The notes under the pieces: generated by a model
Database searches by the model: none
What the model was told of the DNA's origin: nothing
What the model saw: the letters and a program-made list of their open reading frames with translations, nothing else
Assembly: GCA_030645355.1 (NCBI GenBank)
Contig: JAUSNJ010000127.1
Span: forward strand, 1 to 64,000
Direction of reading: 5' to 3'
DNA: 64,000 bases
Source: Rhodoferax sp.
Lineage (GTDB): Bacteria; Pseudomonadota; Gammaproteobacteria; Burkholderiales; Burkholderiaceae_C
Shown here: positions 51,561 to 59,925 of the stretch, piece by piece
Position numbering within the stretch: the stretch's first letter is position 1
How the letters are laid out: every line of letters starts with the position of its first letter
Position numbers and translations under genes: made by a program

Positions 51561-52109
51561 ATGCGATTGAGTACCCGCGGACGTTTTGCCATCACCGCCA
51601 TGATTGACCTGGCGCTGCGCCAGACCGCCACCCCCGTGCCCTTGGCCGACTTGGCCCAGCGCCACCGCATTTCCATGTCCTACCTGGAGCAGATGTTTGC
51701 CCGGCTGCGCCAACACGGTCTGGTGGAAAGCACCCGCGGCCCCGGTGGCGGCTACACGCTGGCGCGCGCGGCCGACAGCATTTCGGTGGCCGACATCATT
51801 GGTGCCATCGAGGATGGCGCCTACGAGCGCACGACGAGCGATGGCGCTTCCGCGCGCGAGACCTCCATCAGCGCCCAGGTGATGACACAGGATTTATGGA
51901 ATGCGCTGCAATCCACCGTAGTGGCCTACCTGAAGACCGTGACGCTGCAAAGCCTGGCCGCCGAACAAAAGGCCAAGGGCTTCCAGGTGCAGGAACGCCG
52001 GCCGGTGCAAAAGGGTGTGTTCCAGAAGCCCCGGCAAGACAAGCCGCGGCCCAGCACGCCCAACTCGGTGTTTGCGCTGGCTCAGGCCTGGTCCGGCCGG
52101 TCCACATAG
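51561..52109 (+). CDS. IscR-like Rrf2-family regulator without cysteine ligands
   Basis: A 182-residue protein. The start 'MRLSTRGRFAITAMIDLALR' and the wing 'RQHGLVESTRGPGGGYTLAR' are very close to IscR. The cluster-binding part, where IscR has three Cys and one His, reads 'GAYERTTSDGASARETSISA' and then 'QVMTQDLW'; the whole protein has no cysteine. It should therefore work without a 2Fe-2S cluster. The C-terminus is longer than in IscR, basic and proline-rich. No isc genes follow. Its end overlaps the convergent gene by 28 bases. Confidence 0.85.
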   Translation: MRLSTRGRFAITAMIDLALRQTATPVPLADLAQRHRISMSYLEQMFARLRQHGLVESTRGPGGGYTLARAADSISVADIIGAIEDGAYERTTSDGASARETSISAQVMTQDLWNALQSTVVAYLKTVTLQSLAAEQKAKGFQVQERRPVQKGVFQKPRQDKPRPSTPNSVFALAQAWSGRST

Positions 52110-52633
52110 TGGATTGCCGCAAACTGCAGATGGTGCATCAGCTCACGCAAAATCAGCAGCGTGGCGGCAAAGGGTTTGTCATCCGGCAAGCCCTCGTGTG
52201 AAGCCGGGCGGCCCAGTGCCACCGAGGTCAACCGGTCAAAGGTCCGCTCCAGGGCGTCGATGGAGAGTTCCATCGTTGCGCCCTCGGTCACGCCCGACAG
52301 CACTGCGATGGCGCGAATAGCGGGGTCGGTTGTGTAAAGCTGGGGCCGCGTCTGCACCAGTGTGCGGGCGCGCATCACCTCGTCCTCCACCGTGGCGATG
52401 GCGTTTTCCAGTTCCAGCGGGCTCGGTGCGGTGCGTTTGAAAAACGCGCGTGCGGTCCGCTGCGCGCCTATGGCCATCGTGTGGGTGGCTGGCACGTCCA
52501 GGCTGTCTCCGACTACCAGAACGGTTTCTTCGTCCCCAATGTGCAAAACCGCCAGGCTGCCGGTACCGGTAGCAAGCCTGCGGATGGCCCTGTAGTGGGC
52601 ACCGGCGTCGACATCCGATGCGGACGGTTTCAT
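52082..52633 (-). CDS. Hypothetical protein, 183 residues
   Basis: A mixed alpha/beta-looking protein with 'YRAIRRLATGTGSLAVLHIG' near the start, 'AFFKRTAPSPLELENAIATV' near 90, and a helical C-terminus 'LLILRELMHHLQFAAIHYVD'. No signal peptide, no membrane helix, no recognised catalytic motif. It is the last gene of the minus-strand run 55255-52082, 24 bases after the esterase gene. Confidence 0.6.
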   Translation of the reverse strand: MKPSASDVDAGAHYRAIRRLATGTGSLAVLHIGDEETVLVVGDSLDVPATHTMAIGAQRTARAFFKRTAPSPLELENAIATVEDEVMRARTLVQTRPQLYTTDPAIRAIAVLSGVTEGATMELSIDALERTFDRLTSVALGRPASHEGLPDDKPFAATLLILRELMHHLQFAAIHYVDRPDQA

Positions 52634-52657
52634 ATTGCAACTCCAGTAGTGGGGTTC

Positions 52658-53344
52658 TCAGCCCAGCGCCGCAAGCCACTGCAGGAAGTCGGCATGCATG
52701 GAAGCACTGATTCCGTGGTCCATAGGGTACAGGCGCGTCTGATGCTCTACACCCAGTGCGGTCAACAAGGCGTCCGAGCGGTGCGCCCAATCGACGGGCA
52801 GTTTGCTGTCCTGCGTGCCGTGGCCGATGAAAGCCTGGAGGTTTGAGAGGCGCTCCTGGCTGGCCAGTTGGGGTTCAAGCTCCGGCAGTATGCGGCCCGA
52901 CAGCACGGCAAACCCAGCCACGCTTTCCGGCGCACTCAAGGCCACGCTGGCACTGAGAATGCCGCCCTGGCTGAAACCGGCGATCACCGTGTTGGCAGCT
53001 GTGATGCCATGGCGCACCTGTAGTTGCTGCACAAAGGCGATCAGTGTGGCGCGGCTGCGTTCGGCTTCTTCAGGAACGATACGCGGTCCGCTGGCCGTGA
53101 ACGCCACACGAAACCAGGCAAACTGCTGCACGCCCATTTGCAGGGGGCCGCGCGCAAACACCACCAGCGTGTCGGCGTCCAGCCCCGACGCAAGGTCCAC
53201 CAGGTTGGTTTCATTGCCACCCACACCGTGCAGCAGGATCAGGCACTTCACAGGTTTGGGCGGCTGGGGCTCGAGGATGCGGTAGGACACGCCCGACACG
53301 CTGTCGGTCAACAGCGCACCAAGTGCTGGCTGGGGCGGTTTCAT
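52658..53344 (-). CDS. Phospholipase/carboxylesterase-type alpha/beta hydrolase
   Basis: A 228-residue hydrolase starting at MKPPQPALGAL (ATG 53344, overlapping the dioxygenase stop by four bases). It has the oxyanion strand 'CLILLHGVGGNETNL', nucleophile Ser in 'VIAGFSQGGILSAS', Asp region 'IGHGTQDSKLPVDWA' and catalytic His in 'YPMDHGISASMH'. It resembles the YpfH/carboxylesterase 2 family. It is coupled to the dioxygenase gene. Confidence 0.85.
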   Translation of the reverse strand: MKPPQPALGALLTDSVSGVSYRILEPQPPKPVKCLILLHGVGGNETNLVDLASGLDADTLVVFARGPLQMGVQQFAWFRVAFTASGPRIVPEEAERSRATLIAFVQQLQVRHGITAANTVIAGFSQGGILSASVALSAPESVAGFAVLSGRILPELEPQLASQERLSNLQAFIGHGTQDSKLPVDWAHRSDALLTALGVEHQTRLYPMDHGISASMHADFLQWLAALG

Positions 53345-54138
53345 TGCGGCATGCCCCAAACATAGGATTCCATGGACAGCATCCCATGCAAAATGCCGCC
53401 GCCGTCCAGCACCTGCAGCGCGTCACCCTCCTGCTGTGCACCCAGCGCCACCAGCAAAGGCAGGAAGTGTTCCTCGGTCGGATGCGCGCGCACAGCGTGC
53501 GGAGCCTCGGCCCGGTAGTTGATCAGTGGCATGCGCGCGTTGGCGGCTACCGCGGCACGCACCCAGGCCGCGAACTCCTGCGCGTAGGCCTGCGGTTGTG
53601 CGCTGCCCTGGCGGAATTCGTACAGGTTGTGCGTCATGCTGCCGGAGCCGATGATCATGACGCCCTGCGCCCGCAGTGGCGCCAGCGCCCGGCCCAACGC
53701 CACGGCTTGCTCCGTGGTCAGTGCCACCGGCATCGACACCTGAAAGACCGGCACCCGGGCGTCGGGCAGCAGGTGATACAGCGGCACCCAGGCGCCATGG
53801 TCCCGACCGCGGCGCGCATCCACACCGGTACTGAAACCCGCATCCGACAGGAGCCGGGCCGCCTCGAGGGCCAACTCGGGCTGACCGGGTGCGGGGTATT
53901 GCAGGTCATACAGCGCGGAGGGAAAACCGCCAAAGTCGTGCACGGTGTCGGGCTGAGGCGTGGTCATGACCTGCACATCCCGGGTTTGCCAGTGCGGCGA
54001 CACCACCAGCACAGCCTTGATGCCCGACAGTTGTTGGCCCAAGGCCCGCAACTGCGGTCCCAGCACACCGGGTTCAATGGCGAACGTGGGCGCGCCGTGC
54101 GAGATGAAAAGGACAGGGGCTTGGGTATGTGCAGTCAT
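53341..54138 (-). CDS. Class III extradiol dioxygenase (DODA/YgiD type)
   Basis: A 265-residue enzyme; ATG 54138 follows CGGAG. Metal and active-site histidines lie in 'LFISHGAPTFAIEP', 'VVSPHWQTRDV' and 'GRDHGAWVPLYHLLPDARVP', as in 4,5-DOPA dioxygenase and YgiD. It opens catechol-type rings using a divalent metal. It lies in a run with DoxX, an NADP oxidoreductase and an esterase, which suggests handling of quinones or catechols (inference). Confidence 0.88.
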   Translation of the reverse strand: MTAHTQAPVLFISHGAPTFAIEPGVLGPQLRALGQQLSGIKAVLVVSPHWQTRDVQVMTTPQPDTVHDFGGFPSALYDLQYPAPGQPELALEAARLLSDAGFSTGVDARRGRDHGAWVPLYHLLPDARVPVFQVSMPVALTTEQAVALGRALAPLRAQGVMIIGSGSMTHNLYEFRQGSAQPQAYAQEFAAWVRAAVAANARMPLINYRAEAPHAVRAHPTEEHFLPLLVALGAQQEGDALQVLDGGGILHGMLSMESYVWGMPQ

Positions 54139-54154
54139 GGTGACTCCGATGCAA

Positions 54155-54565
54155 TCAGCGCTCAGCCCGCGCGTCCAGGCTCCAGGCACCCGCGCCGTTG
54201 GCAGCCAGCGCCAGCAAGCCACCGACCACCGCAATGTTCTTGAAGAACAGCAATTGGGTCACGAAGACTGCAGCGGCCGGGGCCGCCCAGTAGGCGTGGA
54301 AGAAGAAGCTGGCCACCAGCGTGAAGGCTGCCAGCACCAGCGCGGCAATACGCGTCTGGAAGCCGGCCAGCAGCGCCAGGCTGCCCAGGATTTCGACGGC
54401 CAGCGCCAATGCGGCGCCGACCGCTGGCAGTGGCAGGCCTACCGAGGCGATGTAGCCCACCGTTCCGGAAAAGCCGGTGAGCTTGCTGATACCCGCGGGC
54501 AGAAACAGGGCGACAAACAGGATACGGGCGGCCAGGCTGAGGCCGTTTTGCAATGACTTGGACAC
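54155..54565 (-). CDS. DoxX-family membrane protein
   Basis: A 136-residue protein with four hydrophobic helices. It has the DoxX signature 'ARILFVALFLPAGISKLTGF' and 'VEILGSLALLAGFQTRIAAL'. DoxX proteins are inner-membrane partners in redox stress systems. It lies 16 bases before the dioxygenase gene. Confidence 0.87.
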   Translation of the reverse strand: MSKSLQNGLSLAARILFVALFLPAGISKLTGFSGTVGYIASVGLPLPAVGAALALAVEILGSLALLAGFQTRIAALVLAAFTLVASFFFHAYWAAPAAAVFVTQLLFFKNIAVVGGLLALAANGAGAWSLDARAER

Positions 54566-54622
54566 GATGATTTCCTTTACAAAAATGAAATGGGAACGGG
54601 GTTGCGAAGAACCGGTACAGGC

Positions 54623-55255
54623 TCAGGCGCGCTGGATCCAGGTGGGGGCAATCGAGGTACCGAGGCCGGCACCGTAGCCCAGATAAATGTTGAAACCGGC
54701 AACCGGTTCCAGGTAGCGCGCATTCTTCAGGCCGCCGGCATCCAGGGTCGCAAAGCCCATGCTCTGCGCCAACGCCGTGGCGGTCTGTTTGGCACGCTCG
54801 CTGTCACTGGCCACAAACACCGTAACGGTCTGGCCATTGCCGAAGTTGGCGCCGTCGGTGAGCACCTGCGCGAACACGGTGTTGAACGCCTTGACGACCT
54901 CTGCACCGGGGAGGGCCTTGGCGATTTCCTCGGCTGCGGAGGTGCTGTGGCCCAGGGTCAAGCCCATGTAGTCGGCCGTCAGCGGGTTGGTGATGTCGAT
55001 GACCACCTTGCCGCTCAGGTCGCCCAGGCCTTGCAAGGCGGTTACGGCATCGCCGTAACCGGTGGCCAGCACGATGGCGTCTGCAGAGGCTGCCGCACCG
55101 GCTGGGGCCACGGCGACTGCGCCCGGGTTGGCCTGTGCCACGGCCTGGGCTTTGTCCAGATTGCGGGCGGTCACGGTGACCTGGTGGCCCGCACGGCTGA
55201 GTTGTTTGACGAAGGCTGCGCCCATGTTGCCGGCGCCGATGACTGTTACTTTCAT
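54623..55255 (-). CDS. F420H2/NADP oxidoreductase-like NAD(P)-binding protein
   Basis: A 210-residue Rossmann protein; ATG 55255 follows AAGGAATCACC. It has 'MKVTVIGAGNMGAAFVKQLS' with the GxGxxG loop, 'VVIDITNPLTADYMG', 'KAFNTVFAQVLTDG' and a C-terminal 'AGGLKNARYLEPVAGFNIYL'. The family includes Fno of F420 users, but in Proteobacteria such proteins act on other flavin or NADP systems. It is divergent from a LysR gene that probably controls it. Confidence 0.85.
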   Translation of the reverse strand: MKVTVIGAGNMGAAFVKQLSRAGHQVTVTARNLDKAQAVAQANPGAVAVAPAGAAASADAIVLATGYGDAVTALQGLGDLSGKVVIDITNPLTADYMGLTLGHSTSAAEEIAKALPGAEVVKAFNTVFAQVLTDGANFGNGQTVTVFVASDSERAKQTATALAQSMGFATLDAGGLKNARYLEPVAGFNIYLGYGAGLGTSIAPTWIQRA

Positions 55256-55378
55256 GGTGATTCCTTTAATTTGCACCGGTTGAACGCGGTATGTGTGGTG
55301 CATGGGATGAACTTTATTAGATTGAAGATGGAAGATAAACGGTGTTAAATTAGATTAATTGTTTCACCTGGAGAGATA

Positions 55379-56278
55379 ATGGACCGATTCCTGGAAATGC
55401 AGACCTTCAACGCCGTGGTGGAGGCGGGAAGCTTCGTCAAGGCGGCCAACGCGCTGGACATGTCCAACGCCGCGGTGTCGCGCTATGTGGTGGACATGGA
55501 AACCCGGCTCGGCGTGCGCCTGCTGCACCGCACCACGCGGCGGTTGTCGTTGACGGAGGAAGGGCAGGTGTTCTATGCCCGCAGCAAGGAGCTGTTGGCG
55601 GAACTGCAGGAGGCGGAAGATGAAATCACCTCCCGCCGCGACGCCGCCAGCGGACTGTTGCGCGTCAACGCGCCGTTCACTTTTGGCATCCTGCACCTCG
55701 CGCCGTTGTGGGGGGAGTTCAAGGCGCTGCACCCCAAGGTCTCGCTGGACATCACGCTCGCTGACCGGCTGGTGGATCTGGTGGAGGAAGGTTACGACGT
55801 GGCGATCCGCATCGCCATGCTGGAGAACTCCAGCCTGGTCAGCAAACGCCTGGCCACGACCCGCATTGTTGTGTGTGCCTCACCGCAGTACCTGGCCCAG
55901 CACGGCACGCCGCAACATCCCAGCGAACTCACCAACCACGCCATCATTTCCTACAGCTACCTGTCGACGAAGGACGAGTGGAAGTTCACCGGACCGCAGG
56001 GCCCGGTCAGCGTGAAGACCAACCCCTGCATCCACACCAACAGCGGCGATACCTGCCGTGCCGCCGCGCTGACGCACCAGGGTGTGATCCTGCAGCCGAC
56101 TTTTCTGGTCGGCAAGGACCTGGCCGACGGCACCCTGGTGGAGCTGATGCCAGACTACCGGTCGGTGGAACTGGGCATTTACGCGGTGTACCCGACCCGC
56201 AAACATGTGTCGGCCAAGGTGCGCGCGCTGATCGACTTTTTGGCCGCCCATTTTGCCGGGCGGGGACCGGAGTGGTGA
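55379..56278 (+). CDS. LysR-family regulator
   Basis: A 299-residue regulator; ATG 55379 follows GGAGAG. HTH 'GSFVKAANALDMSNAAVSRY' and 'LGVRLLHRTTRRLSLTEEGQ' are of the LysR class close to DsdC/PA-type aromatic-stress regulators. The effector domain starts near 90. The divergent NADP oxidoreductase gene and the run behind it are likely targets. The intergenic region (55256-55378) is AT-rich with repeated TTAGATT. Confidence 0.87.
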   Translation: MDRFLEMQTFNAVVEAGSFVKAANALDMSNAAVSRYVVDMETRLGVRLLHRTTRRLSLTEEGQVFYARSKELLAELQEAEDEITSRRDAASGLLRVNAPFTFGILHLAPLWGEFKALHPKVSLDITLADRLVDLVEEGYDVAIRIAMLENSSLVSKRLATTRIVVCASPQYLAQHGTPQHPSELTNHAIISYSYLSTKDEWKFTGPQGPVSVKTNPCIHTNSGDTCRAAALTHQGVILQPTFLVGKDLADGTLVELMPDYRSVELGIYAVYPTRKHVSAKVRALIDFLAAHFAGRGPEW

Positions 56279-56302
56279 GCGGGTGCGGCCTGTAGGGCAG
56301 GC

Positions 56303-56953
56303 TCAGGCTGCCTTGACGGCGCTGGGTTCGTTGGCGGCGGTCAGCGCCACTGCGCGGATTTCCAGTGCGGCTGCTTCCAGCGCTTGGGTCTTGGCGGCGT
56401 CACCCATGGCCAGGCCTTCGGCGCGCACAAAACGCACGTCGGTGATACCCAGGAAGCCGAACACGGTCTGCAGGTAGCTCTCCTGGTGCTCCATGGCGCG
56501 GCCGCCTTCGCTGGTGGAATAGACGCCACCGCGGGTAGAGGCCACGATGACCGTCTTGCCGCCGGCCAGGCCTTGCGGGCCCTTTTCGGTGTACTTGAAG
56601 GTGCGGCCCACTTGCGCCACGCGGTCAATCCAGGCCTTGAGCTGGCGGGGGATGGAGAAGTTGTACAGCGGTGCGCCGACCACAATCACGTCAGCCGCCA
56701 GGAACTGGCTGACCAGCGCCTCTGAAATGGAGTTTTCGCGCTTTTGCACATCGGTCGGTTCCGCCGCTCCGGGCGGCATGCGAAAGCCCAGGGAATCCAC
56801 CGACAGATGGCTGGGCGCGCTGGTGGCAAGGTCCAGGTAGTCCACCGTGGTGCCGGGGTGACTGGCCTGCCATTTGGCGACGATCTGGGCCGTAAGCTGG
56901 CGAGAAACGGAATTGGCAGCGAGGATGCTGGAATCGATGTGAAGCAGTTTCAT
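56303..56953 (-). CDS. azoR: FMN-dependent NADH-azoreductase AzoR
   Basis: A 216-residue flavodoxin-fold enzyme starting '[20 protein letters not shown]', the AzoR signature. It has '[20 protein letters not shown]' and '[20 protein letters not shown]' for FMN binding. AzoR reduces quinones and azo dyes by two electrons, protecting against thiol and quinone stress. It is divergent from the LysR gene at 57078, with a clear inverted repeat near that start. Confidence 0.93.
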   Translation of the reverse strand: MKLLHIDSSILAANSVSRQLTAQIVAKWQASHPGTTVDYLDLATSAPSHLSVDSLGFRMPPGAAEPTDVQKRENSISEALVSQFLAADVIVVGAPLYNFSIPRQLKAWIDRVAQVGRTFKYTEKGPQGLAGGKTVIVASTRGGVYSTSEGGRAMEHQESYLQTVFGFLGITDVRFVRAEGLAMGDAAKTQALEAAALEIRAVALTAANEPSAVKAA

Positions 56954-57044
56954 GGTCTGTCCTTGAAGTGAAGCCGCGGATTGCAGCCATGGATCAAGTA
57001 TGCAGATGAAACCATTCTTTGATAAGTTGGCAAAAATGCGTTAG

Positions 57045-57066
57045 ATTGTCCTATCAGCAGGACAAT
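57045..57066. promoter_or_regulatory. Operator-like inverted repeat in the azoR/lysR region
   Basis: ATTGTCCT-N6-AGGACAAT has perfect 8-bp arms. It ends 11 bases before the LysR start and lies 92 bases upstream of azoR. This fits an autoregulatory LysR site that also controls azoR. Confidence 0.55.
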
Positions 57067-57077
57067 GGAGAGCGCGT

Positions 57078-57998
57078 ATGCAGGATTTGAACGACCTGGT
57101 CTACTTTGCCGAAGTGGTCGACCGCGGTGGTTTTGCCGCCGCCGGGCGGGCTTTAGGCCTGCCCAAATCCCGGCTGTCGCGCCGGGTGGCCGAGCTGGAG
57201 ACACGCCTGGGCGTGCGCCTGCTGCAGCGCACCACGCGCAAGCTGTCGCTGACCGCCGTGGGCGAGCAATACCACCGCCATTGCGTAGCCATGCGCGAGG
57301 ATGCCCAGGCCGCACAGGACGCCGTGGCCCAGGCGCAGACCGAGCCGCGCGGCACCATCCGCGTGGCCTGCCCGGTGACACTGGCGCAAACCACGCTGGG
57401 GCCCATCCTGCCGCACTTTCTGGCGCGCTACCCGCAGGTGCGCATCGACATGCGGGTCAGCAACCGCGTCGTCGATCTGGTTGAGGAAGGCTTTGACGTG
57501 GCCCTGCGTGTGCGCCCCACGCTGGACGACAGCGGCAGCCTGGTCGTCAAGAACTTTGGTCCCAGCCGCACCCTGTTGCTGGCCAGCCCGGCCCAACTGG
57601 CGCGCCAGGGCCGCCCGGCCACGGTGGCCGATCTGGGCCGGCTCGACACCGTCAACATGTCCACCATCGGCGACTCGGTGACCTGGCAACTGACCGGCCC
57701 CGACGGCGCCACCCACGCTTTTGTGCACCAGCCGCGCTATGTAGCCGACGACCTGGTGACGCTGAAATTCGCCGTGGTAGCGGGCACTGGCATCTGTGTG
57801 CTGCCCGACTATATGTGCGTAGAAGAGCTGCGCGACGGCCGGCTGGTCAGCGCGCTGCCGGGCTGGGCGCCCAAGCCCGGCATCTTCCACGCGGTGTTTC
57901 CGTCTCGGCGCGGTCTGCTGCCGGCGGTGCGCCGGTTTCTGGATTTTCTGGGTGAAGCGATTGAGAGGGAGGGGTTGACGCAGGTGCCAGCGGGCTAA
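57078..57998 (+). CDS. LysR-family regulator beside azoR
   Basis: A 306-residue regulator starting MQDLNDLVYFAEVVDRGGFA, with HTH 'GRALGLPKSRLSRRVAELET' and 'LGVRLLQRTTRKLSLTAVGE'. The effector domain is from about 90, with 'FVHQPRYVADDLVTLKFAVV'. Such LysR genes often sit divergent from azoR or quinone reductase genes. Its TAA stop is the first part of the dispersed palindromic element at 57993. Confidence 0.88.
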   Translation: MQDLNDLVYFAEVVDRGGFAAAGRALGLPKSRLSRRVAELETRLGVRLLQRTTRKLSLTAVGEQYHRHCVAMREDAQAAQDAVAQAQTEPRGTIRVACPVTLAQTTLGPILPHFLARYPQVRIDMRVSNRVVDLVEEGFDVALRVRPTLDDSGSLVVKNFGPSRTLLLASPAQLARQGRPATVADLGRLDTVNMSTIGDSVTWQLTGPDGATHAFVHQPRYVADDLVTLKFAVVAGTGICVLPDYMCVEELRDGRLVSALPGWAPKPGIFHAVFPSRRGLLPAVRRFLDFLGEAIEREGLTQVPAG

Positions 57999-58059
57999 AG
58001 AAAAACAAGCCGTTAGCCCTCGTCAAATATGCAGATATTGCTATCTAATTGATAGCAAT
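57993..58059 (+). repeat. Dispersed palindromic element, AGCCCTCGT type (best copy)
   Basis: GGCTAAAGAAAAACAAGCC leads into GTTAGCCCTCGTCAAATATG, then ATTGCTATC-N5-GATAGCAAT. It supplies the TAA stop of the LysR gene on the plus strand and the TAG stop (58045-58047) plus the last codons of the convergent AraC gene. Confidence 0.7.
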
Positions 58060-58851
58060 CAGCCCCGTCGCCCCCTTGCGAAACTCATCCGGCGTGGCGC
58101 CCACCAGCCGCTTGAACATCGTGATGAAGCTTGATGCGCTGCCGTAGCCCAGGTCCAGCGCAATGGTTTCCACGGTCTGCCCTGCCTCCAGCAGCGGCAT
58201 GGCCTTGACCACCCGCAGGCGCTGGCGCCAATCGGCCAGCGACATGCCCAGGTCGCGCCGGGCCCGGCGCATCAGCGTGCGTTCGGTGGTGTGGGCGGCA
58301 TGCGCCAACTCCGGTAGCGAACGGTTGTCTCCCGGCTGCGCCTGCAGCATGGCCAGTACCGCGCCCAACGCCGGGTCGTCCGAACTGGGCAGGTAGCTGC
58401 CGGCGCGCGGGGCCACGGCCAGCTGGTCGACCAGCACCTGCAGCAGCCGCGCATGCTGGGGCGTGGACGCCGCATCGGGCGTCTGCAGGCGCAGGTGCTC
58501 CAGCACGGCGCGCACCAGCGGGCTGACCGTCAGCGCGCAGGGTGTGGGCGGCATGGCGTCGCAACCCGGGCGGGCAATGTACAGCGAGCAGTGGTGCGCC
58601 TCGTAGCGGTTTAGCCCCACATGGTCCAGATCGGGCGGCAGCCAGATGCCATACTGCGGGGGCGCCAGGTAGTGGTGGTCGGCCACCTTGACCTCCATGA
58701 CTCCGCTGAAGGAGTACACAAACTCACCCCAGGCGTGCTGGTGCTGCGGGTAGACGCCCGCGGCCGGCACATAGGCACTGCGGAACATGACGGGCGCGGG
58801 CAGTTGCGCGCTGGACTGCGGAATCTCCAGTTTGGGCGGCAGTATGGGCAT
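58045..58851 (-). CDS. AraC-family regulator with cupin-like N-terminus
   Basis: About 268 residues from ATG 58851 ('MPILPPKLEIPQSSAQLPAP'); longer in-frame starts exist. The cupin-like sensor has 'YPQHQHAWGEFVYSFSGVME'. The C-terminal double HTH has 'LAHAAHTTERTLMRRARRDL' and 'IALDLGYGSASSFITMFKRL'. It is divergent from an EamA exporter gene, its probable target. The last residues (TGLIAIN) and the stop are encoded by the palindromic element. Confidence 0.85.
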   Translation of the reverse strand: MPILPPKLEIPQSSAQLPAPVMFRSAYVPAAGVYPQHQHAWGEFVYSFSGVMEVKVADHHYLAPPQYGIWLPPDLDHVGLNRYEAHHCSLYIARPGCDAMPPTPCALTVSPLVRAVLEHLRLQTPDAASTPQHARLLQVLVDQLAVAPRAGSYLPSSDDPALGAVLAMLQAQPGDNRSLPELAHAAHTTERTLMRRARRDLGMSLADWRQRLRVVKAMPLLEAGQTVETIALDLGYGSASSFITMFKRLVGATPDEFRKGATGLIAIN

Positions 58852-58957
58852 GGTTGCGCAGGAATGGCGGGCGGGCGCTATGGCTTGTCGGGTATTCACT
58901 ATATCAACCAAAGCCGTCAGCCGAATAATCCAACCCTCTGACAAAAAAAGGAAACTC

Positions 58958-59905
58958 ATGGATACGCGCAAAGCGCTCGACGGTCAGGCCATTGCGCTGA
59001 TGCTGCTGCTGTGCCTGGTGTGGGGCCTGCAGCAGGTGGTGCTCAAGGCCACCGCCGCCGACATTTCGCCGATGTACCAGATCGCGCTGCGTTCCGGCGT
59101 GGCCGCCGTGCTGGTCGCCTTGGTGATGGCGGCACGGGGCGAGCGCATGCGCCTGGCCGACCGCACCTGGCGCCCGGGCGTGGTGGTGGGGCTGCTGTTC
59201 GGCTTCGAGTTTCTGCTGGTGGGTGAAGGTCTGCGCCACACCAGTGCCTCGCACATGGTGGTCTTTCTGTACACCGCGCCGGTTTTTGCCGCTTTAGGTT
59301 TGCACTGGAAGCTGCCGGCCGAGCGCCTGGGCGCGCTGCAGTGGCTGGGCATCGCGCTGGCATTTGGCGGTATCGCCCTGGCCTTCTTTGGCCGCAGCCC
59401 GGGCACCGCGGTGATTCCCGGTAACCCGCTGTGGGGGGATTTCCTGGGACTGCTGGCCGGCATGGCCTGGGGCGCCACAACGGTGGCCGTGCGCTGCACG
59501 ACGCTGGCCCGGGCGCCGGCGACCCAGACCCTGTTGTACCAGCTGGTGGGCGCCTTTGTGCTGCTGATGGCGGCCGCATGGGCCTCGGGCCAGGCCCACT
59601 TCAATCCCACGCCGCAGGTCTGGGCCAGCCTGGTGTTCCATTCGCTGATCGTGTCGTTTGCCAGCTTTCTGGTGTGGTTCTGGCTGCTGCGCAAGTATTT
59701 GGCTTCACGCCTGGGCGTGTTCTCGTTCATGACGCCGCTGTTCGGCATCGTGTTTGGCGCCTGGCTATTGAATGAGCCGATGGAGCGCAGCTTCCTGTTG
59801 GGCGCGATCCCGGTGCTCTTGGGAATTGTGTTGGTCAGCGGCGGTGGCTGGGTGAACCAGGCGCTGGCCGGTCTCGTGCGGCGGGGAGCGCGAGACGCAG
59901 GCTAG
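58958..59905 (+). CDS. EamA-family (DMT) metabolite exporter
   Basis: A 315-residue membrane protein; ATG 58958 follows AAGGAAAC. About ten helices in two EamA repeats are visible, with 'MLLLCLVWGLQQVVLKATAA' in the first and 'FLGLLAGMAWGATTVAVRCT' in the second. It probably exports an amino acid, metabolite or toxic compound. The AraC gene beside it suggests induction by the substrate. Confidence 0.86.
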   Translation: MDTRKALDGQAIALMLLLCLVWGLQQVVLKATAADISPMYQIALRSGVAAVLVALVMAARGERMRLADRTWRPGVVVGLLFGFEFLLVGEGLRHTSASHMVVFLYTAPVFAALGLHWKLPAERLGALQWLGIALAFGGIALAFFGRSPGTAVIPGNPLWGDFLGLLAGMAWGATTVAVRCTTLARAPATQTLLYQLVGAFVLLMAAAWASGQAHFNPTPQVWASLVFHSLIVSFASFLVWFWLLRKYLASRLGVFSFMTPLFGIVFGAWLLNEPMERSFLLGAIPVLLGIVLVSGGGWVNQALAGLVRRGARDAG

Positions 59906-59925
59906 AAAAGGTTGGAAAATACGGT

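Noticed and set aside
52186-52205. AAGCCCTCGTGTGAAG as another copy of the dispersed element
   Set aside because: Only the short core matches; no second hairpin block follows, so it is probably chance.
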